Source: Caballeronia sp. NK8 (lineage in GTDB: Bacteria; Pseudomonadota; Gammaproteobacteria; Burkholderiales; Burkholderiaceae). From it: 64,000 nucleotides of DNA. How positions within the stretch are numbered: the first letter of the stretch is position 1; each line of letters starts with the position of its first letter. This document shows, one piece after another, positions 17,177-25,084 of the stretch. Where the stretch lies: the NCBI RefSeq assembly GCF_018408855.1, contig NZ_AP024327.1, positions 310,001-374,000 of the forward strand, in the 5' to 3' direction. Under the pieces are notes generated by a model. It was not told the origin of the DNA, did not search any database, and saw only the letters and a program-made list of their open reading frames with translations. The position numbers and the translations under genes were made by a program.

Positions 17177-19008
17177 ACACGAACATGATCGAAGTGAAGG
17201 GCTTGCGCGTCATTGCCGGCGTCGCGCCCGATCCGGTCGTCGAGATCGTGAAGGGCGTCGACTTCACGGTGAAGAAGGGCGAAGTGCTCGCGCTGATCGG
17301 CGAGTCGGGTTCGGGCAAGACGACCATCGCGCTGGCGCTGCTCGGCTATGCGCGTGGCGGCTGCGCGATCGCGGGCGGTTCGGTGAAGGTCGGCGATACG
17401 GATGTGTTGTCGCTCGATGCGAAGGGCCGCCGCGCATTGCGTTCACGCACGGTCGCGTATGTCGCGCAGAGCGCATCGGCGGGCTTCAATCCGGCGCGCA
17501 CGATCATGGATCAGGTGACCGAGCCCGCGCTGCTGCACAAGCTGATGACGCCCGTCGCGGCGCGTCAGAAGGCGATCGGCCTGTTTCGCTCGCTCGCGTT
17601 GCCCAATCCGGAGACGATCGGCGATCGCTATCCGCATCAGGTGTCGGGCGGCCAGTTGCAGCGCCTCATGGCGGCGATGGCGTTGATCACCGATCCCGCC
17701 GTCGTCGTGTTCGATGAGCCGACCACCGCGCTCGACGTGACCACGCAGATCGAAGTGCTCGCCGCATTCAAGGGCGTGGTGCGCGAACTGGGCACGACGG
17801 CCGTGTACGTATCGCACGATCTGGCGGTCGTCGCGCAGATGGCGGATCGCATCGTCGTATTGAACGGCGGACGCGTGCGCGAGAACGGCACCACCGCGCA
17901 AGTGCTCGACGCCCCCGCCGACGACTACACGCGCCAGTTGCTGGCGGCGACGCGCCGTCCCGAAGCCGAGCTCACCATGCCGGACGAAGCGCGCGATGTC
18001 CCGCTGCTCGAAATCCGCAACCTGAGCGCGGGCTATGGCCGCATCGATGCGAACGGCTTGCCTGCCGTGCGCGTGCTCGACGACGTGAGCCTGAAGATCG
18101 TGCGCGGCAGCACGCTCGGCGTGATCGGCGAGTCGGGCTCGGGCAAGACCACGCTCGCGCGCGTGATCGCGGGGCTCGTGGATCGCGCGCGCGGCGACGT
18201 GCTGCTCGACGGCAAGCCGCTGCCCGCGAAGCTTTCGGAGCGCACGCTGGAGCAATATCGGCGCGTGCAGATCGTGTTTCAGAACGCCGATACCGCGCTG
18301 AACCCGAGCCGCACCATCGCCGATATCCTCGCGCGGCCGATGAACTTCTATCACGGCCTGCGCGGTGCACCCGCGCAAAAGCGCATGCTCGAACTGCTCG
18401 ATCTGGTGAAGCTGCCGGCATCGATCGCAAAGCGTCAGCCGGGCGGTCTGTCGGGCGGACAGAAGCAGCGCGTGAATCTCGCGCGCGCGCTCGCAGCGAA
18501 GCCTGAGCTGATTCTCTGCGATGAAGTGACCTCCGCGCTCGATACGGTCGTTGGCGCGGCGATCCTCGATCTGCTCGCGGAACTGCGTCGTGAACTGAAC
18601 GTGTCGTACATGTTCATCAGCCACGACATCTCGACGGTGCGCGCGATCTGCGACGAAGTCATCGTGCTCTATGCGGGCCAGTGCGTCGAAACGGGCCAGC
18701 GCGATGCGCTGTCGCATCCGCCGTATCACCCGTACACGGGCTTGCTCGTTGATTCGGTGCCCGCCTTGCGTCCCGGCTGGCTCGATTCGCGCCGCGCGAT
18801 GGCGCTCGGCGCGTTGCCCGTGCTCGGTCCGGAAAGCGATGCGCCCGAGCTGTGCAGCTTCCGTTCGCGTTGCGCGGCGCGCATCGACGGCAAGTGCAAT
18901 GTGACGCCGCCTGCGAAGAAGACCTTGCCATCGGGCGCGGAGATTCTGTGCCATCACAGCGCCGACGATCTCTCGCGCATGCAGTCGATGGAAACGGTGA
19001 CGGCATGA
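17173..19008 (+). CDS. ABC transporter ATPase, fused DppD-DppF type
   Basis: A 611-residue protein with two complete nucleotide-binding domains in one chain, replacing the separate DppD and DppF ATPases. Domain 1: Walker A GESGSGKTT (about 41-49), signature VSGGQLQR, Walker B VVVFDEPTTALD. Domain 2: Walker A GESGSGKTT again, signature LSGGQKQR, Walker B LILCDEVTSALD. The C-terminal tail CSFRSRCAARIDGKC is the cysteine-containing segment common in oligopeptide ATPases. Start ATG overlaps the upstream stop, and its own stop overlaps the start of the 2Fe-2S gene by ATGA, so transporter and oxidoreductase genes are one operon. Confidence 0.92.
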   Translation: MNTNMIEVKGLRVIAGVAPDPVVEIVKGVDFTVKKGEVLALIGESGSGKTTIALALLGYARGGCAIAGGSVKVGDTDVLSLDAKGRRALRSRTVAYVAQSASAGFNPARTIMDQVTEPALLHKLMTPVAARQKAIGLFRSLALPNPETIGDRYPHQVSGGQLQRLMAAMALITDPAVVVFDEPTTALDVTTQIEVLAAFKGVVRELGTTAVYVSHDLAVVAQMADRIVVLNGGRVRENGTTAQVLDAPADDYTRQLLAATRRPEAELTMPDEARDVPLLEIRNLSAGYGRIDANGLPAVRVLDDVSLKIVRGSTLGVIGESGSGKTTLARVIAGLVDRARGDVLLDGKPLPAKLSERTLEQYRRVQIVFQNADTALNPSRTIADILARPMNFYHGLRGAPAQKRMLELLDLVKLPASIAKRQPGGLSGGQKQRVNLARALAAKPELILCDEVTSALDTVVGAAILDLLAELRRELNVSYMFISHDISTVRAICDEVIVLYAGQCVETGQRDALSHPPYHPYTGLLVDSVPALRPGWLDSRRAMALGALPVLGPESDAPELCSFRSRCAARIDGKCNVTPPAKKTLPSGAEILCHHSADDLSRMQSMETVTA

Positions 19009-19319
19009 GCGGACGTTTTGTGAGAGTCGCGGAGCAGGGCCGCAGAACCTTCGAGATCGTGATCGACGGCAAGCGCGCGCTCGCAGCCGCCGGCGACACG
19101 TTGATGGTCGCGTTGCTGACCTCGCAGGAAGCCCTGCGCGATTCCGAATTCGGCGATGGCCGTCGCGCCGGCTTCTGCGTGATGGGCGCGTGCCAGGACT
19201 GCTGGGTGTGGATGGCGAACGGCGAACGCGTGCGCGCCTGCACGACACAGGCTGTCGAAGGCATGTCGATCGTCACGCATCTCGCGCAAGCGCAGGAGGG
19301 CGTATGGCCGCGACTGTGA
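19005..19319 (+). CDS. [2Fe-2S] small subunit of a three-part flavin dehydrogenase (HcnA-like)
   Basis: A 104-residue ferredoxin-like protein. Cysteines at 58, 63, 66 and 79 (C-x4-C-x2-C-x12-C) are spaced as in plant-type [2Fe-2S] domains of HcnA and the gamma subunits of hydroxyproline or opine dehydrogenases. The fold start (FEIVIDGKRALAAAGDTLMVALL) matches. It is coupled by ATGA to the ATPase gene upstream and overlaps the FAD/BFD gene by 16 bp. Expected role: electron relay between the two flavin subunits or to an external acceptor. Confidence 0.87.
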   Translation: MSGRFVRVAEQGRRTFEIVIDGKRALAAAGDTLMVALLTSQEALRDSEFGDGRRAGFCVMGACQDCWVWMANGERVRACTTQAVEGMSIVTHLAQAQEGVWPRL

Positions 19320-20692
19320 TGGTGATCGGCGCGGGGCCGGCGGGCGTGCGCGCAGCGCAGGCGCTGGTCGAAGCGGGCCTTCGTCCCGTGGTGATCGACG
19401 AAGGCAGGCGCGATGGCGGGCAGATCTATCGTCGTCAGCCTGAGGGTTTTACGCGCACGTATGAGACCTTGTACGGCACGGAAGCGCAACGCGCGCGCGC
19501 CTTGCACGAAAGCTTCGATGCGTTGCGCGCGAAGATCGACTACGTGCCCGATACGCTCGTATGGAACATCGAGCCGAACGCGGTGCATGTGGTGAGCGGC
19601 ACGCATCATCGCAAGCTCGCCTTCGATGCACTCATCATTTGCAGCGGCGCGACCGATCGTCTGATGCCCGTTCCCGGCTGGCATCACGCGGGCGCGTATA
19701 GCCTCGGCGGCGCGCAGGTCGCGCTGAAATCGCAGGGTTGCGCGATCGGCGCGCGCGTCGTGATGATGGGCACGGGGCCGTTGCTCTATCTCGTCGCCGC
19801 GCAATACGTGAAGGCGGGCGCGACGGTGAGCGCGGTGCTGGATACATCGACGATCGCGCAACGGCTGCGCGCGTTGCCGCAATTGCTCGCGATTCCATCG
19901 ACGCTGAAGAAGGGCGTCGCGTTGATGCGCGTGCTCAGGGATGCGCGTGTGCCGGTTCATCGCGGCATCACACCGGTTCAGATTCAAGGGACGCCGGAGC
20001 GTGGCGTGCAAGGCGTGCGCGTCAAACTCGCCGACGGCGCGCTGCTGAACGTCGATTGCGATGCCGTCGCGCTCGGTTATCACTTGCGCTCCGAGACGCA
20101 ACTCGCCGATCTCGCGGGCTGCGAATTCCGCTTCGATGAGGCGTTGCAGCAATGGCTGCCCGTCGCCGATGAAGACGGCCGCAGCAACGTGCAAGGCGTC
20201 TATCTCGCAGGCGATGGCGCACGCGTGCGCGGCGCGGATGCGGCCGAACGCGCGGGCCGGCTTGCGGCGCTTGCCGCGTTGAAAGACATCGGCATGGCGC
20301 GCGACGAAGACGAAGTGAGCAGGTTGCGCGTGCAACTGTCGCGCTTTACGCGCTTCGCCGCGGGCTTGCGCACGGCATTTCCATGGCCCGCGCGACTGGC
20401 CGCCGCGTTGCCGGACGAGACCATCGTGTGCCGCTGCGAAGCGATCACCGCTGGGGAACTGCGGCGCGTCGTGAACGAAATGGGCGCGCAGGAAGCCAAT
20501 CGCGCGAAGGCGTTTTCGCGCGTCGGCATGGGACGTTGCCAGGGCCGCTTCTGCGCGCATGCGGGCGCGGAAGTGATCGCGGCTGAAGCGCGCGTGCCGC
20601 TCGAAGCAGTCGGACGCCTGCGCGGACAGGCGCCCGTCAAACCTTTGCCGATGGCGCTCGCGCCGAATCAGGACATGGAGACAAACGCATGA
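19304..20692 (+). CDS. FAD/BFD-type subunit of a three-part flavin dehydrogenase (HcnB/OoxA-like)
   Basis: A 462-residue pyridine-nucleotide-disulfide-type flavoprotein (GAGPAGVRAAQAL near residue 9) with a C-terminal bacterioferredoxin-associated [2Fe-2S] domain. The cluster cysteines lie in TIVCRCEAIT and GRCQGRFC. This pairing is seen in HcnB, octopine/nopaline oxidase subunit A and the alpha subunit of D-hydroxyproline dehydrogenase. Start ATG 19304 follows CAGGAGG. The gene overlaps its neighbours on both sides, indicating stoichiometric production of a complex. The substrate is probably an amino acid or opine-like secondary amine imported by the adjoining transporter. Confidence 0.88.
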   Translation: MAATVMVIGAGPAGVRAAQALVEAGLRPVVIDEGRRDGGQIYRRQPEGFTRTYETLYGTEAQRARALHESFDALRAKIDYVPDTLVWNIEPNAVHVVSGTHHRKLAFDALIICSGATDRLMPVPGWHHAGAYSLGGAQVALKSQGCAIGARVVMMGTGPLLYLVAAQYVKAGATVSAVLDTSTIAQRLRALPQLLAIPSTLKKGVALMRVLRDARVPVHRGITPVQIQGTPERGVQGVRVKLADGALLNVDCDAVALGYHLRSETQLADLAGCEFRFDEALQQWLPVADEDGRSNVQGVYLAGDGARVRGADAAERAGRLAALAALKDIGMARDEDEVSRLRVQLSRFTRFAAGLRTAFPWPARLAAALPDETIVCRCEAITAGELRRVVNEMGAQEANRAKAFSRVGMGRCQGRFCAHAGAEVIAAEARVPLEAVGRLRGQAPVKPLPMALAPNQDMETNA

Positions 20693-21852
20693 GCGAGCGT
20701 GCCGATGTGATCGTGATCGGCGGCGGCATCGTCGGCACGTCGACAGCCTTGTTTCTGCGCCGCCGCAAGCGTTCGGTGATTCTGCTCGAACGCGGCCTGA
20801 CCGGACAGCAGGCAAGCGGCGTGAACTTCGGCGGCGTGCGTCGGCAAGGACGCGCGCTCGAACAACTCGCGATGTCGAATCGCGCGCTCGACACATGGCG
20901 GCGTTCGCGCGAGTTGCTCGGCGAGGATATCGAGTTCCTGCCATCGGGTCATACGCGCGTGTGCTATCACGCGCATGACGCGGAATACTTTCATCGCTAT
21001 GCCGCCGATGCGCGTGACTACGGACTCGATCTCGAAGTGCTCGAAGGCGCGACCATGTTCCGACGCTTTCCCTTCCTCGGCCGCGACGTGCTCGCAGCAT
21101 CGATCTCGCCGCTCGATGGTCATGCGAATCCGCGTCTCGCCGCGCCCGCGTTCGGGCGTGCCGCTGCGCGGCTCGGCGCGCGCATCGTCGAGAACACGGA
21201 AGTGATGCACGTCGAAAAAGAATCGGACGGCTTTCGCGTGCAAACCGCGACGGGCGATGTGTATCGCGCGGATCAAGTGCTGATCTGCGCGGGCGCATGG
21301 GCCAACGCGCTATCGACGCAATTCGGCGAACCGGTGCCGCTCGCCGCGCGCGGGCCGCAAATGGCCGTCACCGAACCCGTGCCCTACGTGTTCCAGTTTT
21401 CGATGGGCGTGTACACGTCGATCAAGGAAGAGAGCGTGTATTTCCGGCAGATTCCGCGCGGCAATATCGTGCTGGGCGGCGGTCCGCCCGGCCCGGCCGA
21501 TGCCGTCACGCGCAGAGCGTCTGTTCTGCCCGAGAACACCGTCGCGCAGATGGCGCAGTTCCGCCGCATGGTGCCTTCGATGCGACCGCTGCATGTGATT
21601 CGCGTGTGGAGCGGCGTCGAAAGTTATCTGCCGGATTCGGAACCGGTGATCGGACCGAGCTCGAAAGCCGATGGCCTTTTCTATGCGTTCGGCTTCAGCG
21701 GATCGGGTTTTCAGATCGGCCCGGGCGTCGGTGAAACGCTCGCCGAGCTGATCGATACGGGCAGCACGCCGATCGATCTCGCTTCGTTTTCCATCAGACG
21801 ATTTCAGCGCGCATCGTCGACGCACGCAGAATCGGTCACTTCCGAGACTTAG
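20689..21852 (+). CDS. DAO-type subunit of a three-part flavin dehydrogenase (HcnC/OoxB-like)
   Basis: A 387-residue FAD-dependent oxidoreductase of the DAO fold and the likely substrate-oxidising subunit. The N-terminus (ADVIVIGGGIVGTSTALFLRRR) is the FAD Rossmann motif, followed by GQQASGVNFGGVRRQGR where related enzymes hold flavin. The C-terminus (YAFGFSGSGFQIGPGVGETLAELI) completes the FAD pocket. ATGA overlap with the FAD/BFD gene and a 2-bp gap to the AraC gene place all in one operon. HCN synthase, opine oxidase and hydroxyproline dehydrogenase are the known relatives; here the importer context argues for catabolism. Confidence 0.88.
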   Translation: MSERADVIVIGGGIVGTSTALFLRRRKRSVILLERGLTGQQASGVNFGGVRRQGRALEQLAMSNRALDTWRRSRELLGEDIEFLPSGHTRVCYHAHDAEYFHRYAADARDYGLDLEVLEGATMFRRFPFLGRDVLAASISPLDGHANPRLAAPAFGRAAARLGARIVENTEVMHVEKESDGFRVQTATGDVYRADQVLICAGAWANALSTQFGEPVPLAARGPQMAVTEPVPYVFQFSMGVYTSIKEESVYFRQIPRGNIVLGGGPPGPADAVTRRASVLPENTVAQMAQFRRMVPSMRPLHVIRVWSGVESYLPDSEPVIGPSSKADGLFYAFGFSGSGFQIGPGVGETLAELIDTGSTPIDLASFSIRRFQRASSTHAESVTSET

Positions 21853-21854
21853 CC

Positions 21855-22271
21855 ATGAGCCAAGCCAATCTCGTCGACGCGCTCGCCTATATCGAAGCCA
21901 ATTTCGATCAGACCGTCAGCCTTGCGCAACTCGCGGATCTTTCGGCGCTGAGCGTATCGCGTTTCGCGACCGTGTTTCGCGAGCAATTCGGGCTGTCGCC
22001 CTACAAGTATCTGTGCGAGTTGCGCGTGCGGCGCGCGCAGACCTTGTTGCTCGCGGGCGTGCCGGGATCGGTCGTCGCAACGGAAGTGGGCTTCTTCGAT
22101 CAGAGCCATCTCGCGCGGCATTTCAAGCGCATGTGCGGCATGACGCCGAGCGCATTCGTTGCGCGCACCCGCAAGAAAGCGCGTTCAGCCGAGCGTGATG
22201 CCGGTCTGCTTAAGCGCGTCGCGCAAACCCAGCCGCGGGTACTGGCTTTCGACGATGCGCAGGTCGCTTAG
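21855..22271 (+). CDS. Short AraC-family regulator, DNA-binding domain only
   Basis: A 138-residue protein made almost entirely of the AraC double helix-turn-helix (VSLAQLADLSALSVSRFATVFREQ and the second helix SVVATEVGFFDQSHLARHFKR, then MTPSAFV). There is no effector-binding N-terminal domain, so it is either constitutive or controlled by its level, in the manner of MarA/SoxS. It is the last gene of the operon, 2 bp after the DAO subunit. Its final 29 codons overlap the 3' end of the opposing LysR gene by 87 bp. It may autoregulate the transporter/dehydrogenase operon. Confidence 0.82.
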   Translation: MSQANLVDALAYIEANFDQTVSLAQLADLSALSVSRFATVFREQFGLSPYKYLCELRVRRAQTLLLAGVPGSVVATEVGFFDQSHLARHFKRMCGMTPSAFVARTRKKARSAERDAGLLKRVAQTQPRVLAFDDAQVA

Positions 22272-23156
22272 CGCTTCCTGGATGATCCACGCGCGCACAT
22301 CGGCGACGATCGGTCTGACAGGCCGATTCGGCGGCGTGAGCAGGCAACAGCGCCGGCTAGTGACGATCAGCTCCTCTTCGGTCGGCACGAGCGCGCCTTG
22401 CGCAAGCCAGTGCGATGTCACGTTGAGCCACCCGAGCGCAATGCCCTGTCCCAGCAGCGCCGCCTGCACGACGATCGCGTAATCGTTGAATCGCAACATG
22501 CCCGCTGCATGGCGCGCCTTTGAAGCGAATGCATGAAAACGCTCGTGCCAGCCGCGCTCCTCGTCATCCATGACGATCACCGTATCGCCGTGCGCGCGTG
22601 CCGCATCCGTTTGCGCGAGTTCGTGATAACGCGGATTGCAAAGCGGCAACAGCATTTCGGGCATGACGAGCACGGCGTTCTCGTCGATTTCCTCATCGTG
22701 AACAAAACGCATGCCGAGATCGACATCGACGAGCGGACCGCCGATGCGCCCCGATATCAGTTGAAACCGCAGATCGACGGAAGGAAACGCCTGATTCAGA
22801 CGGCTCATGCGCGGCATGAGCCAGTGCGTGGTGAAGCCGGTGGACACGGACAGCGTGACCGTTTCGACGCCCGTGGCGCGCGCCTCGATCTCGCGGATCG
22901 CGCTCTCTATGCCGCTGAAGCCTTCCGAGATCTTGCGATAAAGAATCTCGCCGCTTTCCGTGAGTTCGATGCCGCCGCGCACGCGCTCGAAAAGCCGCAC
23001 GCCGATATGGTCTTCCATGCGCGCGAGCATGCGGCTCACGGCAGGCTGACTCACATAAAGCTCTTGCGCGGCGCGCGTGAAATTACCGCAGCGCGCAGCC
23101 GCTTCGAACACGAAAAGCGCGTTTGCGCTGGGCAGTTTTCTGCGAAGGTTTGGCAT
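22185..23156 (-). CDS. LysR-family regulator, GcvA-like
   Basis: A 323-residue LysR protein with helix-turn-helix FTRAAQELYVSQPAVSRMLAR and a GcvA-type start (KLPSANALFVFEAAARCGN). It is related to the protein at 3964 in both parts. It is divergent from the Pot-type ATPase gene at 23258 and probably activates that operon. The intervening region contains a palindromic CAATT-TTGG-AATTG and AATTGTTGGA, the latter also found upstream of the separate binding-protein gene that ends at 31305. This suggests that one regulator controls both halves of the transporter. Convergent overlap with the AraC gene is 87 bp. Confidence 0.88.
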   Translation of the reverse strand: MPNLRRKLPSANALFVFEAAARCGNFTRAAQELYVSQPAVSRMLARMEDHIGVRLFERVRGGIELTESGEILYRKISEGFSGIESAIREIEARATGVETVTLSVSTGFTTHWLMPRMSRLNQAFPSVDLRFQLISGRIGGPLVDVDLGMRFVHDEEIDENAVLVMPEMLLPLCNPRYHELAQTDAARAHGDTVIVMDDEERGWHERFHAFASKARHAAGMLRFNDYAIVVQAALLGQGIALGWLNVTSHWLAQGALVPTEEELIVTSRRCCLLTPPNRPVRPIVADVRAWIIQEALSDLRIVESQYPRLGLRDALKQTGITLG

Positions 23157-23162
23157 GACTTC

Positions 23163-23194
23163 ATGTTATGCCCGATCCAACAATTTTGGAATTG
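23163..23194. promoter_or_regulatory. Candidate LysR operator between the LysR and Pot-type ATPase genes
   Basis: ATGTTATG at 23163-23170 is followed by TCCAA-CAATT-TTGGA (23176-23190) and the overlapping palindrome CAATT-TTGG-AATTG (23181-23194). Such dyads fit the T-N11-A LysR box. TCCAACAATT and a form of ATGTTATG recur upstream of the solute-binding gene at 32456-32487. Confidence 0.5.
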
Positions 23195-23257
23195 CCGTCA
23201 AAAACATCGCGACATAGTATTTTCCCAACCACTGCTCTTTTCGACGAGACGAACGAC

Positions 23258-24334
23258 ATGGACGCACGCGCTAAAACCGGAGTGTCGATCAGGTCCGCGA
23301 CCAAGCGCTACGGCGCGGTGACAGCGCTGGACGATGTATCGCTCGATATCGCGCCGGGTGAGTTCGTCTCGCTGCTCGGTCCGTCGGGTTCGGGCAAGAC
23401 GACGCTGCTCGGCATCCTCGGCGGTTTCGTGCAGCCGTCTTCGGGCAGCGTGTGGGTCGGCGAGCGTGACATTACATTTGCGCCGCCGCACAAGCGCGAG
23501 ATCGGCATCGTGTTTCAGAACTACGCGCTCTTTCCGCACATGAGCGTGGGTGAGAACGTCGCGTTCTCATTGCGCGCGCGCCGCGAGCCGAAATCGACCT
23601 GGGCGAAACGCGTCGCCGATGCGCTCGCGATGGTCGAGCTCAAAGGTTATGAAGACCGCGGCATTCATCAGCTTTCCGGCGGACAGAAACAACGCGTCGC
23701 GCTCGCGCGCGCAATCGTGTTTCAACCGCAACTCATTCTGATGGACGAACCGCTCTCTGCACTCGACAAGCAGTTGCGCGAGACCATGCAGATCGAATTG
23801 CGCAGACTGCATCGTCAGCTCGGCGCGACCATCGTCAACGTGACGCACGATCAGCGCGAGGCGCTCACGATGAGCGATCGCGTCGCTGTCCTGAAGGATG
23901 GCCGGCTCGTGCAGATCGATACGCCCGAGCGCCTGTACGACCGCCCCTGCGATGCGTTCGTCGCGAGCTTCATCGGCGAAGCGACGATGCTCGACGTCAC
24001 GCGCGCCGGCGACGATGCCGTGCGTCTCGGCGACACGGTTCTGCGCACCGCGCATCCTTTGCCACACGGCGAAAAGCTGTTGCTCGCCGTGCAGACGGAA
24101 AAGCTCGTCATCGACGGCGATGCGGGTCACGCGCATGTGAACCGTCTTTCATGCCGCGTAACCGAAGTGCTCTATCAGGGCGAGAGCCTGCGCGTGTTCG
24201 CCGCGCTGCCCGACGGCACCGCTATCAGTCTTCGGCAACCCGGCAGCCATGAGGCGCGCAAGCGCATTCCCGCGCCAGGCGCCTTGATGACCGTCGCGCT
24301 CGATCCGCAGGACACGATTGTCGTATCGGCCTGA
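23258..24334 (+). CDS. ABC transporter ATPase, spermidine/putrescine PotA-type
   Basis: A 358-residue ATPase. Walker A is GPSGSGKTT (about 42-50), the Q-loop is in FQNYALFPHMSV, the signature is LSGGQKQR, Walker B is LILMDEPLSALD, and the switch His lies in VTHDQREALTMSDR. A C-terminal TOBE-type domain from about residue 250 may sense substrate. This is the PotA/FbpC class. A longer frame from 23168 would run through the operator region, so ATG 23258 is preferred. Downstream come HAD, amine oxidase and the PotB/PotC permeases, an unusual interleaving of catabolic genes inside a transporter operon. Confidence 0.9.
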   Translation: MDARAKTGVSIRSATKRYGAVTALDDVSLDIAPGEFVSLLGPSGSGKTTLLGILGGFVQPSSGSVWVGERDITFAPPHKREIGIVFQNYALFPHMSVGENVAFSLRARREPKSTWAKRVADALAMVELKGYEDRGIHQLSGGQKQRVALARAIVFQPQLILMDEPLSALDKQLRETMQIELRRLHRQLGATIVNVTHDQREALTMSDRVAVLKDGRLVQIDTPERLYDRPCDAFVASFIGEATMLDVTRAGDDAVRLGDTVLRTAHPLPHGEKLLLAVQTEKLVIDGDAGHAHVNRLSCRVTEVLYQGESLRVFAALPDGTAISLRQPGSHEARKRIPAPGALMTVALDPQDTIVVSA

Positions 24335-24368
24335 AGCTTTTTCACCGCAACCCGTAGAGGATGAAGCA

Positions 24369-25082
24369 ATGAATCTCACTGATTTCAAGGTTCTGACGTT
24401 CGATGTCGTCGGCACGCTGATCAACTTCGAAAAGGGCGTGCTGGATTCCGTGCGCCGGCTGGGCGGGCCGAAGGCAAAGGACCTGACCGACGATCAGATC
24501 TTCGAGCCGTATATGGACGGACGTGCGAAGCATCCGGGCCGATCGAGCCATGAGATGGCGAATGTCTATCTGCATCTCGCGAAGCAACTCGGCCTGCCCG
24601 ACGACGCGCAATCCGCCGCTGCATTTCAGCGCGATGTGCTCGAATGGCCCGCGTTCGAGGACTCCGTCGCTGCGTTGAAGCGTCTGCGCAAGCACTTCCG
24701 TCTGGTGGCGATGACCAATGCGGATCGCGTGGCGTTGTCGGCTTACGCGCATACGCTCGGCAATCCGTTCGACGATACCGTGTGCTGCGATGAAACCGGT
24801 GTCGCGAAGCCCGATCCGCAGTTCTTCGCCTATAACCGTGGACGTCAGGCTGCGTTCGGCTACAAGTTCGAAGAGATTCTGCATACGGCGCAGAGCCAGT
24901 ATCACGACATCGGCATCGCGACGAAGCTCGGTTATGCGACGTGCTGGATCGAGCGGCGTCAGGGCCTGAAGGGCTTTGGCGCGACACCCGTGCCCGAAGC
25001 CGTCACCACGCCGACGTGGAAGTTCGCGACGCTGGCCGCGCTCGCGGATGCCGTGGACGCCGAAGTGCGCGCCGCTGCCTGA
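24369..25082 (+). CDS. HAD-superfamily hydrolase, haloacid dehalogenase-like (copy 2)
   Basis: A 237-residue HAD-fold protein. The nucleophile is D12 in LTFDVVGTLINF; position 14 is valine instead of the phosphatase Asp. Other motifs are VAMTNADR (motif II), VAKPDPQFF (lysine) and TAQSQYHDIGIATKLG (motif IV). The HTAQSQYHD type of motif IV is common in HAD proteins beside amine oxidases. It sits between the ATPase and amine oxidase genes, mirroring the HAD gene at 11539. TAGAGG precedes the ATG at 24369. The reaction is unknown; simple phosphatase activity is unlikely given the missing second Asp. Confidence 0.82.
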   Translation: MNLTDFKVLTFDVVGTLINFEKGVLDSVRRLGGPKAKDLTDDQIFEPYMDGRAKHPGRSSHEMANVYLHLAKQLGLPDDAQSAAAFQRDVLEWPAFEDSVAALKRLRKHFRLVAMTNADRVALSAYAHTLGNPFDDTVCCDETGVAKPDPQFFAYNRGRQAAFGYKFEEILHTAQSQYHDIGIATKLGYATCWIERRQGLKGFGATPVPEAVTTPTWKFATLAALADAVDAEVRAAA

Positions 25083-25084
25083 CA

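Noticed and set aside
18659..21298. A minus-strand frame of 879 codons opposite the dehydrogenase genes
   Set aside because: No recognisable domain and very high arginine content; the plus strand encodes three clear proteins there.
19005..21852. Hydrogen cyanide synthase hcnABC
   Set aside because: Family architecture fits, but the fusion to an importer operon and amine genes favours a catabolic dehydrogenase; no basis to claim cyanide production.
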